From the NCBI GenBank assembly GCA_037074615.1, contig CM073536.1, forward strand, positions 6,081,001-6,145,000: a DNA stretch of 64,000 bases, read 5' to 3'. Source of the stretch: Leucaena leucocephala. Lineage: Eukaryota; Streptophyta; Magnoliopsida; Fabales; Fabaceae. This document shows, piece after piece, positions 48,341-59,968 of this stretch. The translations under genes were made by a program, and so were the position numbers. Numbering within the stretch: position 1 is the first letter of the stretch; every line of letters starts with the position of its first letter. Below the pieces are notes generated by a model that searched no databases, had not been told where the DNA came from, and worked only from the letters and a program-made list of their open reading frames with translations.

Positions 48341-50899
48341 AAACTTCTATTACAATTATTTTATTCAAAAAATGTAATATCATTCATTAATTTTTAAGAT
48401 TGGTGGATGCCCTTTCTAATATAAGTGTTCTTTTTAAAAATTAAACTCGAGATCTAAAAAAATTTAGTATGATCTTAATATATCTAGACTAACTCTACAT
48501 TAAATTGTAAATATATTAACTAATGCGCTGAGCTTGAACCAAAAACATTAGGAGTTTGATCCTTTTTAATCAAAGATGAAAGATATATTAAAATGAATAA
48601 TATGATTAAAAACAATAAACAAATTATAATGGAAGTAATCAAACTAAGACTGAGAATTTGGGGATTTGATTGGGAAATAATATGAAAAGGATGGAGAAAA
48701 TAACATGAGAGAAAGAGACTATGGAGATGGAGAAAACGGAGAAATTGTCATTGTACATCCTAATTTTTGAAATACAAAAGTATCTTCTTGTCATTTTTGC
48801 TAAACATTCTGATAAGAAAACAAAATCTACTAGTAGGCGTTAGTCGTAGCGACAGAGATTTTGATAGCTTTGACGTAAGATTTTGAATTTGAGTTTAGTG
48901 AATATAAAAATTATTTTTAATTAAATTTAATAATACTTAAATAGATAATTATTTTAAAAAATAAGAAATAAAATTTTGATTTATTTTGATCTTATCAAAA
49001 CCATCCAAATGATATTTTTTTTATCGTTATTTTTAGTTTCTAAACGTGATTATTTTGACTTTGACCTCTTAAAAGGGATATAATTAACAAGAAAAACAAC
49101 ATTTTTGTTTAGAAAAAAGAAAAAGAAAAACAACATTTTTGTGACAAAAAAATATTGGCAAAGTGGTAGTAATACTAATTCTTAAAACTCAACTGCCGTT
49201 AAATATCAAAGGCGGCAAATCTCCAGGTAAGCTTTATTTTTTAAAAAAATTTATGGAAAAGCATTCTTAAAATTTGAAATTGATTTATAATTTATTTTTG
49301 CCGCAAAATTAATTTATGATTGAGTCCAAATCTGAGGTCCTATGTGCTATTTTTTCTGTGGGTCAAAGAGATATTGTGTGCATGTTGAATAAAATATTTT
49401 TTTTTCATATTTCCTAATTAAAGAAAACTCCTAATTAGCTAATATATAATATATTTAAATTAATTAACTTAAGTTTTAAATTTTTTAAATATATTAACTA
49501 ATAATTAATTTTAATTAAATTTCTTATTTTAAGTAAAAATAATTAATAAGTATTTATAAAAGGAATAGGAGGGAGCATTTACTTGTGGGTTGAGACCAAA
49601 ATTTCATTGGAAGTGATATCCCTTAATTGATCATAAGTTCAGAATTCCAATGTATTTAATTATTTTAAACTAATAAATAAAATTAATGAAGAATAAGTAA
49701 AATTGATTGAAACTACCCAAATTTGACACTCAACTAGTTCTCCATTTTTTTATTTTAAAAAAAAAAACAAATCATAGCTTTGCATCTTAAGGACTTAATG
49801 ACACATTTTCACTACACAAAAGGATTTAATGACATATTGACATTTGGATTATATCTTTTTTTGTATATTTGTTATCTGAAATTTAACTAATTTTAATATT
49901 ATCAAATACTTTTGTTTATTGTATATATTATTTCATAACAATGCATTATTTTAGTCATAAAGTATTATTTCTTCATAAATCTGGACATATATTTAAAAGA
50001 CAACTTGGAGGGAAAAGAAAAAGAAAAAGAAAAAGGCTACTAAATGTTTATTCAATTGCCATTAGGTCATTAAATTTCGAGCTGTTATTTATCTGATTAC
50101 TTTAATCTTTAAATAATAAATAAATATTTCCAAAAAAAAACTCATATACTTAACCTTATACTAGTATATTTTATAGGTATATTCCATGGAAAAAAAGTAT
50201 ATACTATAATTTTTCTAATTAAATTAGACTAAGCTATTTTTAAATTTTAAATGCTGATAAGGATGGTCAGTGATAGAGTAAATAATGCCAAAAAAAAATC
50301 ATTTAAAGCATATCATTGTAATTACCTAATTGTTTTTTAGAAAAAACGCAGTAATTTATATTACAATAAAAGTTTTAAGTATAAAAGTGGTAACTGATTT
50401 TTGAAATTAAATGAAACATTCAATATACTTTAAACTTGAAAATAAATAAAAGGCAAGTTTTATTTTATACCCCAAAAGAGGAAAGTCTTATTTTAAGTAA
50501 CTTGTTGAAATGAAAAACTTTACAAAATTAAAAAAATTCTATTCTATTTTTTTAAAAAAGGAAAAGAAAAGAAAAGAAAAACTTAATTCATCTATGACTA
50601 TTCTTATGTATGAGTGTATGACCAGTCTTCTGGGTCAAACAAAACTCTGGTTGTAGGTCGTCGTTCTCGATGACTTGTATATTATTTCGAGAAACTCAAC
50701 ACGCGCTCCTGCTGCGACTGGTCAAACTCATGAATCTTAACCAATATATATATATATATATATATATTTTATTCTTGGGTAAAAACTCGATATATTTTAT
50801 ATTATATTTATAGTATAATTTCCCCTATAATATATATAATTTTCATCGTTTCTATTAATTCAGTTAATTCACTTCCGCCAATCGCCGGCTTATTAGTTC

Positions 50900-52055
50900 A
50901 TGTGGTTTTGGGTGGCACGGACCCAAAACGACCCGTTCTTCGTCAGCGACTTCTTTCTAGAGAGAGAAAGCGCGAAGCAGAAGCAGCCCAGAAAAACAAA
51001 GAATCATCCCCTTCTACAATCTCAAACGACAAAACATCAACACTTCCATATCTATATATTAGCAACTCTCTCTCTCTCTCTCTGCCCTGTTTCTTCTGTG
51101 TGTTCATCTTACATTGCGTCTGCCCTAGATCTTTCAATAGCACTTGGTTCTTGGAGATCTTTTGATCGTTCCGAGCTTCGTTACAGCTGAAGTCAAAGCT
51201 TAAAGGTACTCATACTGCTTGTTTCCATGTTTCTTTCAGTGTCTTTGCTTTCATCGAGAGGATTTTTTTTTTCTTTTCTCTGTTTTTCTGTTTGAAATTG
51301 TTGTCGTTTATTTGTTTCGTTGGGGACGACGACGAAGGATGCAGTAAAAGAGCCGGAGAAAGGAAGGACCTTGTTTGAATTACGTTGGTTGCGTTGTGTT
51401 TTCGGAGTCATTTATATTTATATTATATTACTTGTTTGCTTACTGAAAATGACATGCAGTGGGGCTTGGGTATCCGTGCCAGGTTGACCGATATGTATGA
51501 CAGAGTGTTCATTTTGGATTTGAAATTTATGATTCGAATTATGATGATCGTTTACCATATGGAAAGATTCTTGATGAGTGCATAGCTTAGAATTTTCACT
51601 CTATTTCAATTTGCATTTTATGTTCTTACAAGAATCACCCATGCAACTGTTTGTTGTTATCTAATGGATATTTAAATTTTACTTTCGCCACTTGAAGTCT
51701 CCAATTTGCAATCCGATGGGATATTTTATTATGTAGGCCTGAATTTCATGTCTAAAGGTTGTATTCGTTAACATCTGGATCTCTGAATGTCAACAGTAGG
51801 TTCACTTCCTTTGTTCGTCCTATGTATAGCATGCAAATCCATTTGGCCAGGGATATCTGTGTAAAGATTTGAGTTTTTTTTGACTAGCTGAATAGGATTT
51901 TAATGCATTTGTTATATGTTTTAATTTCAGATTTTTCTGCTACTATCTGCTGAAGGTTTAATGTAGGCAGTATACTTTGGTTTCTTGCATTTGAGGATGG
52001 TAAATGTTGATACAAAGGAGAATTGTTAGAGGAGACGCTTAAAGCATTTTCTTAA
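50900..52055 (+). promoter_or_regulatory. 5' leader of the GT14 gene with a leader intron
   Basis: A leader exon of roughly 50.94-51.20 kb (CT-rich, typical of plant leaders) ends at a GTACTC donor at 51206. A strong acceptor TTTTAATTTCAG ends at 51930, giving a second leader exon of about 125 bases before the start codon at 52056. The intron contains copy 2 of the 300-bp repeat. The transcription start and exact donor are inferred. Confidence 0.45.
51674..51976 (+). repeat. copy 2 of the 300-bp dispersed repeat
   Basis: It matches 37180-37481 in the same orientation with scattered substitutions. It covers the 3' half of the GT14 leader intron, its splice acceptor at about 51930 and the start of the next leader exon. 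Confidence 0.9.
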
Positions 52056-55000
52056 ATGAAGACTGCAAAAGTTTGGCGTCTAGGCATGGGTGAAATGCAG
52101 ATCTTGCCTGGTTCTCGCCATCGCGTTCCATTGAAGAAGCTACTGTGGATTATTTTCTTGGTTCTATTTGTATGTCTTTTTCTAATCTGTGCTTACATAT
52201 ACCCACCGAGCAGCAGTTCTTCCTGTTATGTGTTTTCTTCCAAAGGATGCAAGGTTATTGCAGATTGGCTTCCGCCTCCTGAAAGGGAATGTACAGATGA
52301 AGAGATTGCATCACGTGTTGTGATTCACGATATTTTGAATGCACCGCATGTCCTTCCCAAAAATCCCAAAATTGCCTTCATGTTTTTGACGCCTGGTTCT
52401 CTTCCATTTGAAAAATTGTGGGATAGGTTTTTCCAAGTAAGGATGTCTTACATGCCTCTTTCATCAGTTATTTATTTATTTTTTTCTCTGTTTGATGCTT
52501 TCTATCAATTAGTGTGATGCTGTATATTTTATTTGTGAAGAACTGATTCATTTCAAAACCTGAAGTTGTTCAGCAATGACCTAGGAATGGTTTTTATTAG
52601 TGTCACATACTATTTTTCTCAGTAGATATAGACAAATAATAATAAGTTGACTTATCCATGGCAATCCTTTGAGCTCAGACAAGGAATGAGGGGTAAAAGT
52701 AATGGTTGCAATATTGCATTTTTTAAATGTAAAATGCATAGCAATTTATGTAAAAGGAATAAATGGGACAATAGTTATTAAAATTTGTTATGGTCCTAAT
52801 ATTACTTTTGCCCCTTTTAGATAAAGACTGTGTTCCTGGGAACATTTGTGTAATAATTAGTATTGCCTTGGGAACTTGCCTGCAAGTTATATTTCATTTT
52901 CTTTATTCTCTGAAGCTGTCAGTTCATGTTGATTTTCAATACAAAATGTGAAATAGGCCTGTCTTGCATGAACTGTTTTATTTATACTCTCTCTTCCATA
53001 TTTGTTGGTTTATTGTTACTAATCTTTAGTTGTGTGTATTCATGGAAAGAATGCTTCACTTCTTTTTGGCAGGGTCATGAAGGCAAATTCTCTGTTTATG
53101 TGCATGCTTCTAAAACCAAACCGGTTCATGTGAGCCGATATTTTGTTAATCGCGATATACGCAGTGACAAGGTGCATAAATTGGCCTGTAATTGTTCTTC
53201 TCTGTTTCTATATTCATAAGTTGTGTTGCCTTGTGTGTATGAACATAAGTTCTTCAATTACAAAGTAACAATATAAAGTAATAACTACTGACTGTATTTA
53301 TTTAATCCTGTTTGCTTAATAAAAGGGTTAATGGCATAATAGGAGCAGTTTCGATGCATCCAGTTTATCATCATTGATTAAAACTATAATGAGGTGTTCA
53401 CACATAGAAGCTGAAAAAATGATCGCAAAATAGTTAGAGCCTTCCGATGTGCAGGGCCAACTACAGAGAGTAAACAACCAAATCCATAAAGAAAGTCAGT
53501 AGTTTGAATTTTTAATTGGCGCATGAATCATAAAAATTACTGATAAATTGATGATTTTTCATTAATGTTTACTGAATGATGCACAGAAGATTCGCATATA
53601 TGCCATGGCTCAGGATTTTCTGATTGTTGGAAACTGAGAATTTTTGTTGGCTTGAGAAACTTCATGATATTACAACAATCCAATAATTTCTTCGTAAGTA
53701 GGTTGGCCAATGGATGAGTTGTTCTTGAGCTAGCCTTGGACTGCAAAAAGCTTAAATTTGGCTCAACTTATCCATTAAACGAATGACAATATGAGGCTTG
53801 TTTAATTGAATGAGTCAAGTTTGACTATTTGTTCTCAGCATGTTAGGCAAACTAACGGTTATTCACTTCTTGTTTATTCACTCACTTCTCCTTAGAAGTA
53901 AAAAAGTGTTGTAAATTTCAATATCTCTATTTTTTCCGAACAATTTGTATCCTGTTGTCATTAGCTGGTTGCTTCCTTCAACCATTTTTTTAATCAAAAA
54001 ATTATTTGTGAAATGTACACTTAAGCTGAGCTATTGTCATTCAAGTAGTAAAAATAATTCTAGCAATTAGCTGGAGTAATCATTAGTTGTTTTATCTAAT
54101 GAGCTGCTTTAGTAATAAGTAGTTGTCTTGTCACAGGTGGTATGGGGGAAAATTTCTATGGTTGATGCAGAGAGACGGCTGTTGGTAAATGCTCTGCAAG
54201 ATCCAGACAATGAGCAATTTGTTTTACTTTCTGACAGGTCAACAGGCCATGAGAAAATTTAAATATTCTTTTCTTATTTCTGAGTAGCAGTATTGGCTTT
54301 ATTGACGCTGGTTTGTTATTGTTTTTGCAGTTGTGTGCCACTGTATAATTTTGACTATATTTACAACTATTTGATGAATACAAATATCAGCTTTGTTGAT
54401 TGGTATGCCAAAATTTGCTATTTGTATTTTATATAGATTGATTTTATTGGTAGTTCTTCTGGTTTTGCATTCTGTTTTCAACTTGTTGTCTTTTAATAAT
54501 GCAACTCTGCTTCCTTTTTCTTCTTAGCTTTAAGGATCCTGGTCCTCATGGCAACGGGAGGTATTCAGACCATATGTTACCGGAAGTTGAGATGAAGTAC
54601 TTTAGAAAGGGTGCACAGGTATTTTTCTTGCTGGAATCATATTGGAACCAGGAATACAATATTTGAATAGATGCTTTGCTTGCTTATAGGAGTTGGAATT
54701 TAAAGTCTGGACACTTCACTACTGTTTGGACTATTTTATTTTGGAATTGGTCTTATCAGAGAATGCCAGTTAGATGATTAGGTAAATGGGAACTTTTCTT
54801 ACCTTTGTAGGCTTTACCTTTGTACAAATAGCAACGCATGCTATTAGTTGAGTCCCCTGACATAAAACTCTGACTACGAACCAATTTATAATAACAAAAT
54901 ATATTTTTTAATTTTTCCTTAATCCCAGTCATGCTTACCTTTTTGTTTTGAGCCCAACCAGCATTTTACTGCAATTCAATGTTGCTGCTCATGTATATCC

Positions 55001-57095
55001 ATGCGGTTTATTTTCTCAATTTAAGGCTCAGTGGTGCTTTGAGTTTACCTCTTTTTGTTTTTTGTTATTAGTTTATACCTTGTGTATTACTCTAAATACA
55101 TGTCGCACATTTAAATATGTTCTGGTTTCCCTTTGTCCTGCAGTGGTTTTCTGTGAAGCGACAGCATGCTGTTATAATCATAGCCGACAATCTATATTAC
55201 TCAAAATTCCGTACTTACTGCCAGGTGAAGTTAAATATGGTTAAATTTGAAATTGAAAGCAGTTTTGTTTATTTTTAATGTTTGGTCTCATGTTGTTAAG
55301 TATATCAACTTTTGCTTTTTAAAGTCTCTCTGTCAGCAAACCATGGAAAGTATATATAATATTTCATTGTGTTTCTAGTGTCTGAGCTTTTGGTAGTTTC
55401 CTGTATATGGGGACCAATATGATACCAATATGATTTCATACGCAATAATATGTTTACTGATCGAGTTTCTTTTCCCTGAGTGGTGTTTCATTAATTTCTT
55501 TGAAGTTTGTGACGTTAAAGCTTTACACAAGGTGTAATTGAACAGTGAATTTTATGATTTTGGTGATAAAAAGAGAAATAAGAAATGCATCATATTGCAC
55601 TTTGATGGGCATTAGCTTAGAAGGATTTTTTAAAATGTATGCAAGTCACTATTGAGTGACAAATTCAGTGCCACTTCTAAAATAAAGAAGCTTTGCAATC
55701 TCTGTTATTTTTAACTGAAGACTTGCACCATAAGTTTGCATGAAAATGTTGGAAATTCTGACATGCCTTAATATCTTTGCCCTTGAGATGTGAAATTTTA
55801 ATCTCTTCCTTTCATTTTCTTGATGATTTTCTGGATTCATTGGTCAAGGAAATGGACCCGGTTTAACCTTATACATGCTCAAAGCCATGGAAAAAGTAAC
55901 TGCTAAACTATTGTCACGTTCTGGTAATCTGATGCATAAATTTCCAATCAGTTGCCAGACTACGTAAGTAAAGAAGATCTTAATATGCACAACTAGTCCA
56001 ACTACTGTACAAAGATTATTAGCAAACACTAGTCCTTTAAATTACGTGGAAATTTGAACAGAAACAATCATTTTTTGTGCATGTTTTGCTTCCGTATTGA
56101 GATCTTGTGGTTAGGTTGCCCTATGTAAGTTACATCTAAGTTTCCAAAGCATGACAAATAGTGATTGAACCAATGAATTCAAGTACCAAATTGACAGTTC
56201 AGTTATTGATTTTAAAGTTCTTGATGATTACAGCCTGGTGTGGAGGGGAGGAATTGCATTGCTGATGAACATTACTTGCCAACTTTCTTTCACGTGAGCA
56301 TTTCACCTTAAATGCATGTCCTTATTTGGTTTTTCACAATGTTTTTACCTTCAACTACTGATTGAGTTACCTGTGGTTCAGATAATCGATCCTAGAGGAA
56401 TTGCAAACTGGTCAATAACCCATGTAGACTGGTCTGAGAGAAAATGGCATCCAAAATCGTATAGGGCTCAGGATGTAACATATGAGCTTTTGAAGAATAT
56501 TACGGTACAGTTCTGTGAAAGCTGCAACTTACATAGCAAATCTATGAGCGTTCTTGATTTACGTTTTTGTGAGTTTGTATATTTCTTATGAGAACTGGAT
56601 TCTGGCTAAGCATATGTCAAGTCTCTGCCAACCTGGCACATTCTGATTACTCACACATTAGTAGTTTTGTCCTCCCACCATTGCATTATGTAGTTCTGTT
56701 GTGCCAACTCCTTGAAGCTTTCATTTCTCACGTGAGGATGGGAATAGTGGACATTTCCAACGGTTGACGCATTTAATTCTTGAAATTTCTTTTCAACTTT
56801 CGACACACATATATTCTCAGTTTCTCACAATTCTTTGTTGTACTTGCAGTCCATTGATGTCAGTGTGCATGTCACCAGCGAGGCGAAGGTATGGTATCTG
56901 AGAGCTCTCCAGATTAGTTCTATTCAATTTGCCCAGTAACCTAACAGAAAACTTGTGTTTCTACAGAAAGAAGTGCAAAGATGGCCTTGCTTGTGGAATG
57001 GGATTCAGAGACCATGTTACCTATTTGCCAGGAAGTTCACTCCTGAAACCCTAGACCCATTGTTGCATCTTTTTGCCAATTACTCATCACCTTGA
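52056..57095 (+). CDS. GT14 family glycosyltransferase (core-2/I-branching type, BC10-like)
   Basis: Type II Golgi membrane protein of 391 aa. Exons: 52056-52436, 53073-53171, 54137-54237, 54331-54402, 54528-54618, 55144-55224, 56234-56293, 56382-56504, 56850-56888, 56967-57095. Frame and splice phases agree throughout. A cytosolic tail with basic residues (21-28) precedes one membrane span (about 29-49), a Ser-rich stem and the Branch domain. That domain includes PKIAFMFLTPGSLPFEKLW (104-122), SVYVHAS, VDAERRLL, EQFVLLSDSCVPLYNFDYIYNYL, HAVIIIADN and ADEHYLPT. The family transfers sugars in the Golgi. Plant members act on arabinogalactan proteins or other wall glycans, and rice BC10 affects wall strength. 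The exact acceptor is unknown. It resembles Arabidopsis At5g57270 in recalled length. It looks intact. Confidence 0.9.
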
Positions 57096-57979
57096 GCCAA
57101 CTATTTTTGACTCGATTCTTTGGTCGAATCGGTTGTTGCTTTCGGCCTCCATGTCTCTCACATAGCGTGAGAGTTGTAAATTGCAGCATATTATTGTGGC
57201 ATGATTGCCTGTCAGCCGCCATTCTTGGGATTTGGATGCAATGGAAACAAGCACTTTCATCAGGGTATGACCTAATTTGGACCCATAGGCTAAGGAGGTA
57301 GTGTTGCTTCCTTGAGAGGGATAGATGACTAAATTTTTCTGTCCATTTTGGGTTACCAATGCTTCTAGTTCCATGTCAAATTTTGGGGAATCATATAATT
57401 TATTTATGGTGGCCAATCTTTGTAAAATTTGCACATTGTTTAGTTAAAAATACAGCACCACACTGCTCCTTTAGAAACTTGCTGCCCTTTTTCTTGGCTG
57501 ACTCGTTTATAAATTAGGATTGAAGATCACTAATGATTGATGTGTAATTTGAAATAGTGTTCGATATGAATAACAGAATTGAATTTCGTTACTTTTCATA
57601 TTATCTAGTTGAAGATCACTAATGATATTTTATGCTTCATATTAACATTTTAAAATTCTCAGATACAAAAAATCGTTTGAAATATTGACAGAACATCAAA
57701 TATGAAAGATATTAACGAAAGTAATAAAGGTACTTCACAAATGATGTCTTGATATGAAATATGATTTGCACAAACATTAAAAGAGGGATAGCGAAGTTTT
57801 TTTAGAACAAAAGCAAGATATTTACAAATGAGCATCCAAATAACTGGATTTCCCGAATCCAAAAATATACTGAATTAACGAAGCCATGATATAACTATAA
57901 ATAGCCTTGACTAGTTAGTTGCCTCACAAAAAACCCGATAGTAGTATACACAATAATTCGGCTTAGAAACTGCAAATAG
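57096..57979. other. 3' region of GT14 and promoter of peptide copy 1
   Basis: The first few hundred bases are the GT14 3' region. From about 57.8 kb the sequence matches promoters of the peptide family: a module at 57813-57839 and the TATA box at 57895-57906. A short direct repeat TGAAGATCACTAATGAT occurs near 57521 and 57610. Confidence 0.6.
57895..57906 (+). promoter_or_regulatory. TATA box of peptide copy 1
   Basis: CTATAAATAGCC lies 85 bases before the ATG. The same 12-mer occurs before copies 2 and 3, so the core promoter is conserved even though this copy is dead. Confidence 0.7.
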
Positions 57980-58749
57980 ATGGCTTCCTTCTTCAATCTT
58001 TCTCATCTCTTCGTACTTGTACTTCTTATTTCAATAGGTTAGACCTCTTCTTTCATTTCAGTTTACTATGCCAATTAATGTGAAAATGAAATCATTCAAC
58101 AATCTTTACATTATACTTCCTTCGGATCCTTTTTAAGAGTTACAATTTTTTGAATGGCCTGTTTTTTTGTTTTTTTTAAATTACACTTAGAATTTGTGGA
58201 CATTTCATTCACTTTTAAGATTGCATCTAACAAAAGAAAAAAATTATTCCTTTACAGTGTAACAAATTAAGGTTCAAATTCTCACTAAAAAAGTTATCCA
58301 TATTTAGTACCTGATAGTATTTTTAATATGAGAATACTTATATTTAATAAAAAAATATTTTTTTATTTCAAATTAATTATATATATCTCTCATTTCTTTC
58401 ATTCTCTTTTATCTCATTTCTTATTCATTTTTTCTCTCACCCTCTTCTACATATTTATTATTTTTGCAAATTTTAACTATTTTTTTTTATCTATGGTTAT
58501 TTGTAATTTATGTACAGAATCAGAGGAGTAATAGTTTTGGAAAGAGATAGATACACAATTCAATGTCTGATGTATCTCTTTAAATTTCCAAAATGTATGA
58601 TCTTTAATAATAATAATTTCAAACATTAAATTCGAAGTTAGCGTATTGTGATTTGACAGGAGGGATGGATGACGGTAGAAACAGTGGAGGGAACTAAAAT
58701 ACGCTCTGAAGTCTGAACCAATATGCGCGTGTGGTGGCAGAGCTCATTG
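57980..58749 (+). pseudogene. defensin-like peptide gene, broken (copy 1)
   Basis: Exon 1 (57980-58037) is intact and encodes a 20-residue signal peptide start (MASFFNLSHLFVLVLLISIG). It is followed by a GT donor and an intron similar to that of copy 2. Exon 2 begins at 58660 after TTTGACAG. Its frame soon meets TAA (AAC TAA at about 58695), the first Cys codon TGC has become CGC, and small indels follow. At about 58750 the exon is cut by a family-A SINE pair (58750-59092). The rest of the Cys-rich domain is not found beyond the SINEs. It is therefore a pseudogene with an apparently good promoter. Confidence 0.8.
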
Positions 58750-58929
58750 TTTTTTTTTTTTTCACCCGATTTACCATGACTTTACTCCGACTATATTCGG
58801 ATTCAACTCACATCGCGCATCTGACTATGGTAGGTGATTCTCCCAACGGGAATTTTTTACATTCGCTAAGGCTCGAACTCGAGACCTCGCTTAAGCGATA
58901 TCGAGCCGCTTACTACTCAGACTAACCCC
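58750..58929 (-). mobile_element. family-A SINE in exon 2 of peptide copy 1
   Basis: A full-length minus-strand copy of about 180 bp. It starts with a T tract (58750-58762, the reverse of the A tail) and runs to the head sequence GGGGTTAGTCTGAGTAGTAA on the minus strand. The B box GAGTTCGAGCC is on the minus strand. It interrupts the coding exon of the peptide relic. Confidence 0.8.
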
Positions 58930-58950
58930 GAACCAACCACTCGGACCCAC

Positions 58951-59092
58951 CTAGGTCTTGAGTTTGAACCTTGGCGTATACAAAAAAATTTTGTTGGGAG
59001 ACTCACCCACCATAGCCAGGTACGCGACGTAGGTCGAATCCGGATATAATCGGGGCAAAGCTCCGGTGAATTAGGTGGGTAGCAAAAAAAAA
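58951..59092 (+). mobile_element. 5'-truncated family-A SINE, head-to-head with its neighbour
   Basis: A plus-strand partial copy begins within the tRNA-like head (near AGGTCTTGAGTTTGAACC). It carries GGGAGACTCACCCACCATAG and the body and ends in an A tail at 59083-59092. Together with 58750-58929 it forms a large inverted repeat with a 21-bp spacer. Confidence 0.75.
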
Positions 59093-59105
59093 TAATAACA
59101 ATAGC

Positions 59106-59311
59106 CAATCAGATTTGACACATATAGTAAAGAATATACTCATATCCTATGAGAGCGTGAGTTCAATTCCTACTACCATTGTGAGAACTCATTTGATAGG
59201 CGCACTTGTAAGTTCCCTGTAAATATTATCTGAACTCTAAGACTATGTTTTAATTTTAGTGGAGAACCGGTATCTAATCTATCTAAATTTTTTGTAGAAA
59301 AAAATAACAGT
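59106..59311 (+). mobile_element. family-B SINE
   Basis: A copy with the B box GAGTTCAATTCC, then ATTGTGAGAACTCATTTGAT, a GTAAATATTATCTGAACTCT block and a 3' end CTAAATTTTTTGTAGAAAAA. The same order of blocks occurs on the minus strand at 61.7 and 63.2 kb. Confidence 0.55.
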
Positions 59312-59555
59312 AATGATATAAGAAGTGTTCTTTTTCCTTTTCTTTTCCAATTAAAATATTTGAATTAACTTCTATGAATGTCATCAATATTTGAATTAAC
59401 TCTCTGCAGGGTTAAGCCTTGAAGAGTTAGGGCCTAAACAGGCAGCTTGTTTAAACTCGAGTAGCTAAAAGAATACGTTTTGATAAGGAAATAAAGATAT
59501 TGAAAATATAAAGGAAAATATGGCGGCCAAAAAAAAAAAGCTTTCTAGAACAAAA

Positions 59556-59843
59556 GCAAGAGTGGTAATTCACAAATGAGAATCCAACTCATTGTGGATT
59601 TCCCAAATTCGAAAATTATGTCTTAATATGAAAATGAGTTAAACAATATGTAAGAAATTAAAAGAAACAGATACTCTAAAGAGGGAGATAGTGAAACAAT
59701 AAAGGGGAAAAAAAATAAAAAGTGATGTAGAACAAGAGCAAGTAAGGCAGGTGGAAAAAAAGAACAAAAGCATTGAAGGTAATTGCTTCTCTCTCTCTTT
59801 TTGGGGCATGAGCAAGAAAGGTAATTCACAGATGAGAATCCAA
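59556..59843 (+). promoter_or_regulatory. duplicated upstream module of peptide copy 2
   Basis: A 32-bp module starting GCAAGA and ending AATCCAA occurs at 59556-59587 and 59812-59843 with four differences. Nearly identical sequence is upstream of copy 3 (63637-63668), and a shorter form before copy 1 (57813-57839). It contains GGTAATTCACA and ATGAGAATCCAA. The conservation between paralogues in otherwise drifting AT-rich DNA suggests either a recent duplication or a shared control element. Confidence 0.5.
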
Positions 59844-59903
59844 ATAATTTGATTAAGAATAAACAGAATTAAGCTTTATTTGATTAACAAGATCATGAGC
59901 GAG

Positions 59904-59915
59904 CTATAAATAGCC
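59904..59915 (+). promoter_or_regulatory. TATA box of peptide copy 2
   Basis: CTATAAATAGCC lies 65 bases before the start codon. Confidence 0.75.
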
Positions 59916-59968
59916 CTTGATCAGAGAACTCAATACAATAACTTGACTTAGAAATTGCAAGCAGCTAG

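Larger units (their letters stand above)
46903..50899. other. repeat-rich stretch upstream of the glycosyltransferase gene
   Basis: It contains two family-A SINEs, a Mutator-type foldback element at 48030-48340, and AT-rich DNA with microsatellites, including an AT repeat at about 50743-50767. A possible MITE with an AGGGAG end lies near 49.41-49.58 kb. The final 200 bases probably hold the GT14 promoter. No gene is supported, and no remainder of protease copy 3 was found on the far side of the SINEs. Confidence 0.6.
58038..59968. other. region between peptide copies 1 and 2
   Basis: It holds the copy 1 intron and broken exon 2, two head-to-head family-A SINEs (58750-59092), a family-B SINE (about 59106-59311) and the copy 2 promoter from about 59.55 kb. 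Nothing else is recognisable. Confidence 0.65.

Noticed and set aside
57087..57434. Minus-strand 115-aa open frame at the GT14 3' end
   Set aside because: Antisense to the GT14 3' region, no recognisable motif.
58917..59108. Minus-strand 63-aa open frame
   Set aside because: Entirely SINE sequence; chance frame.
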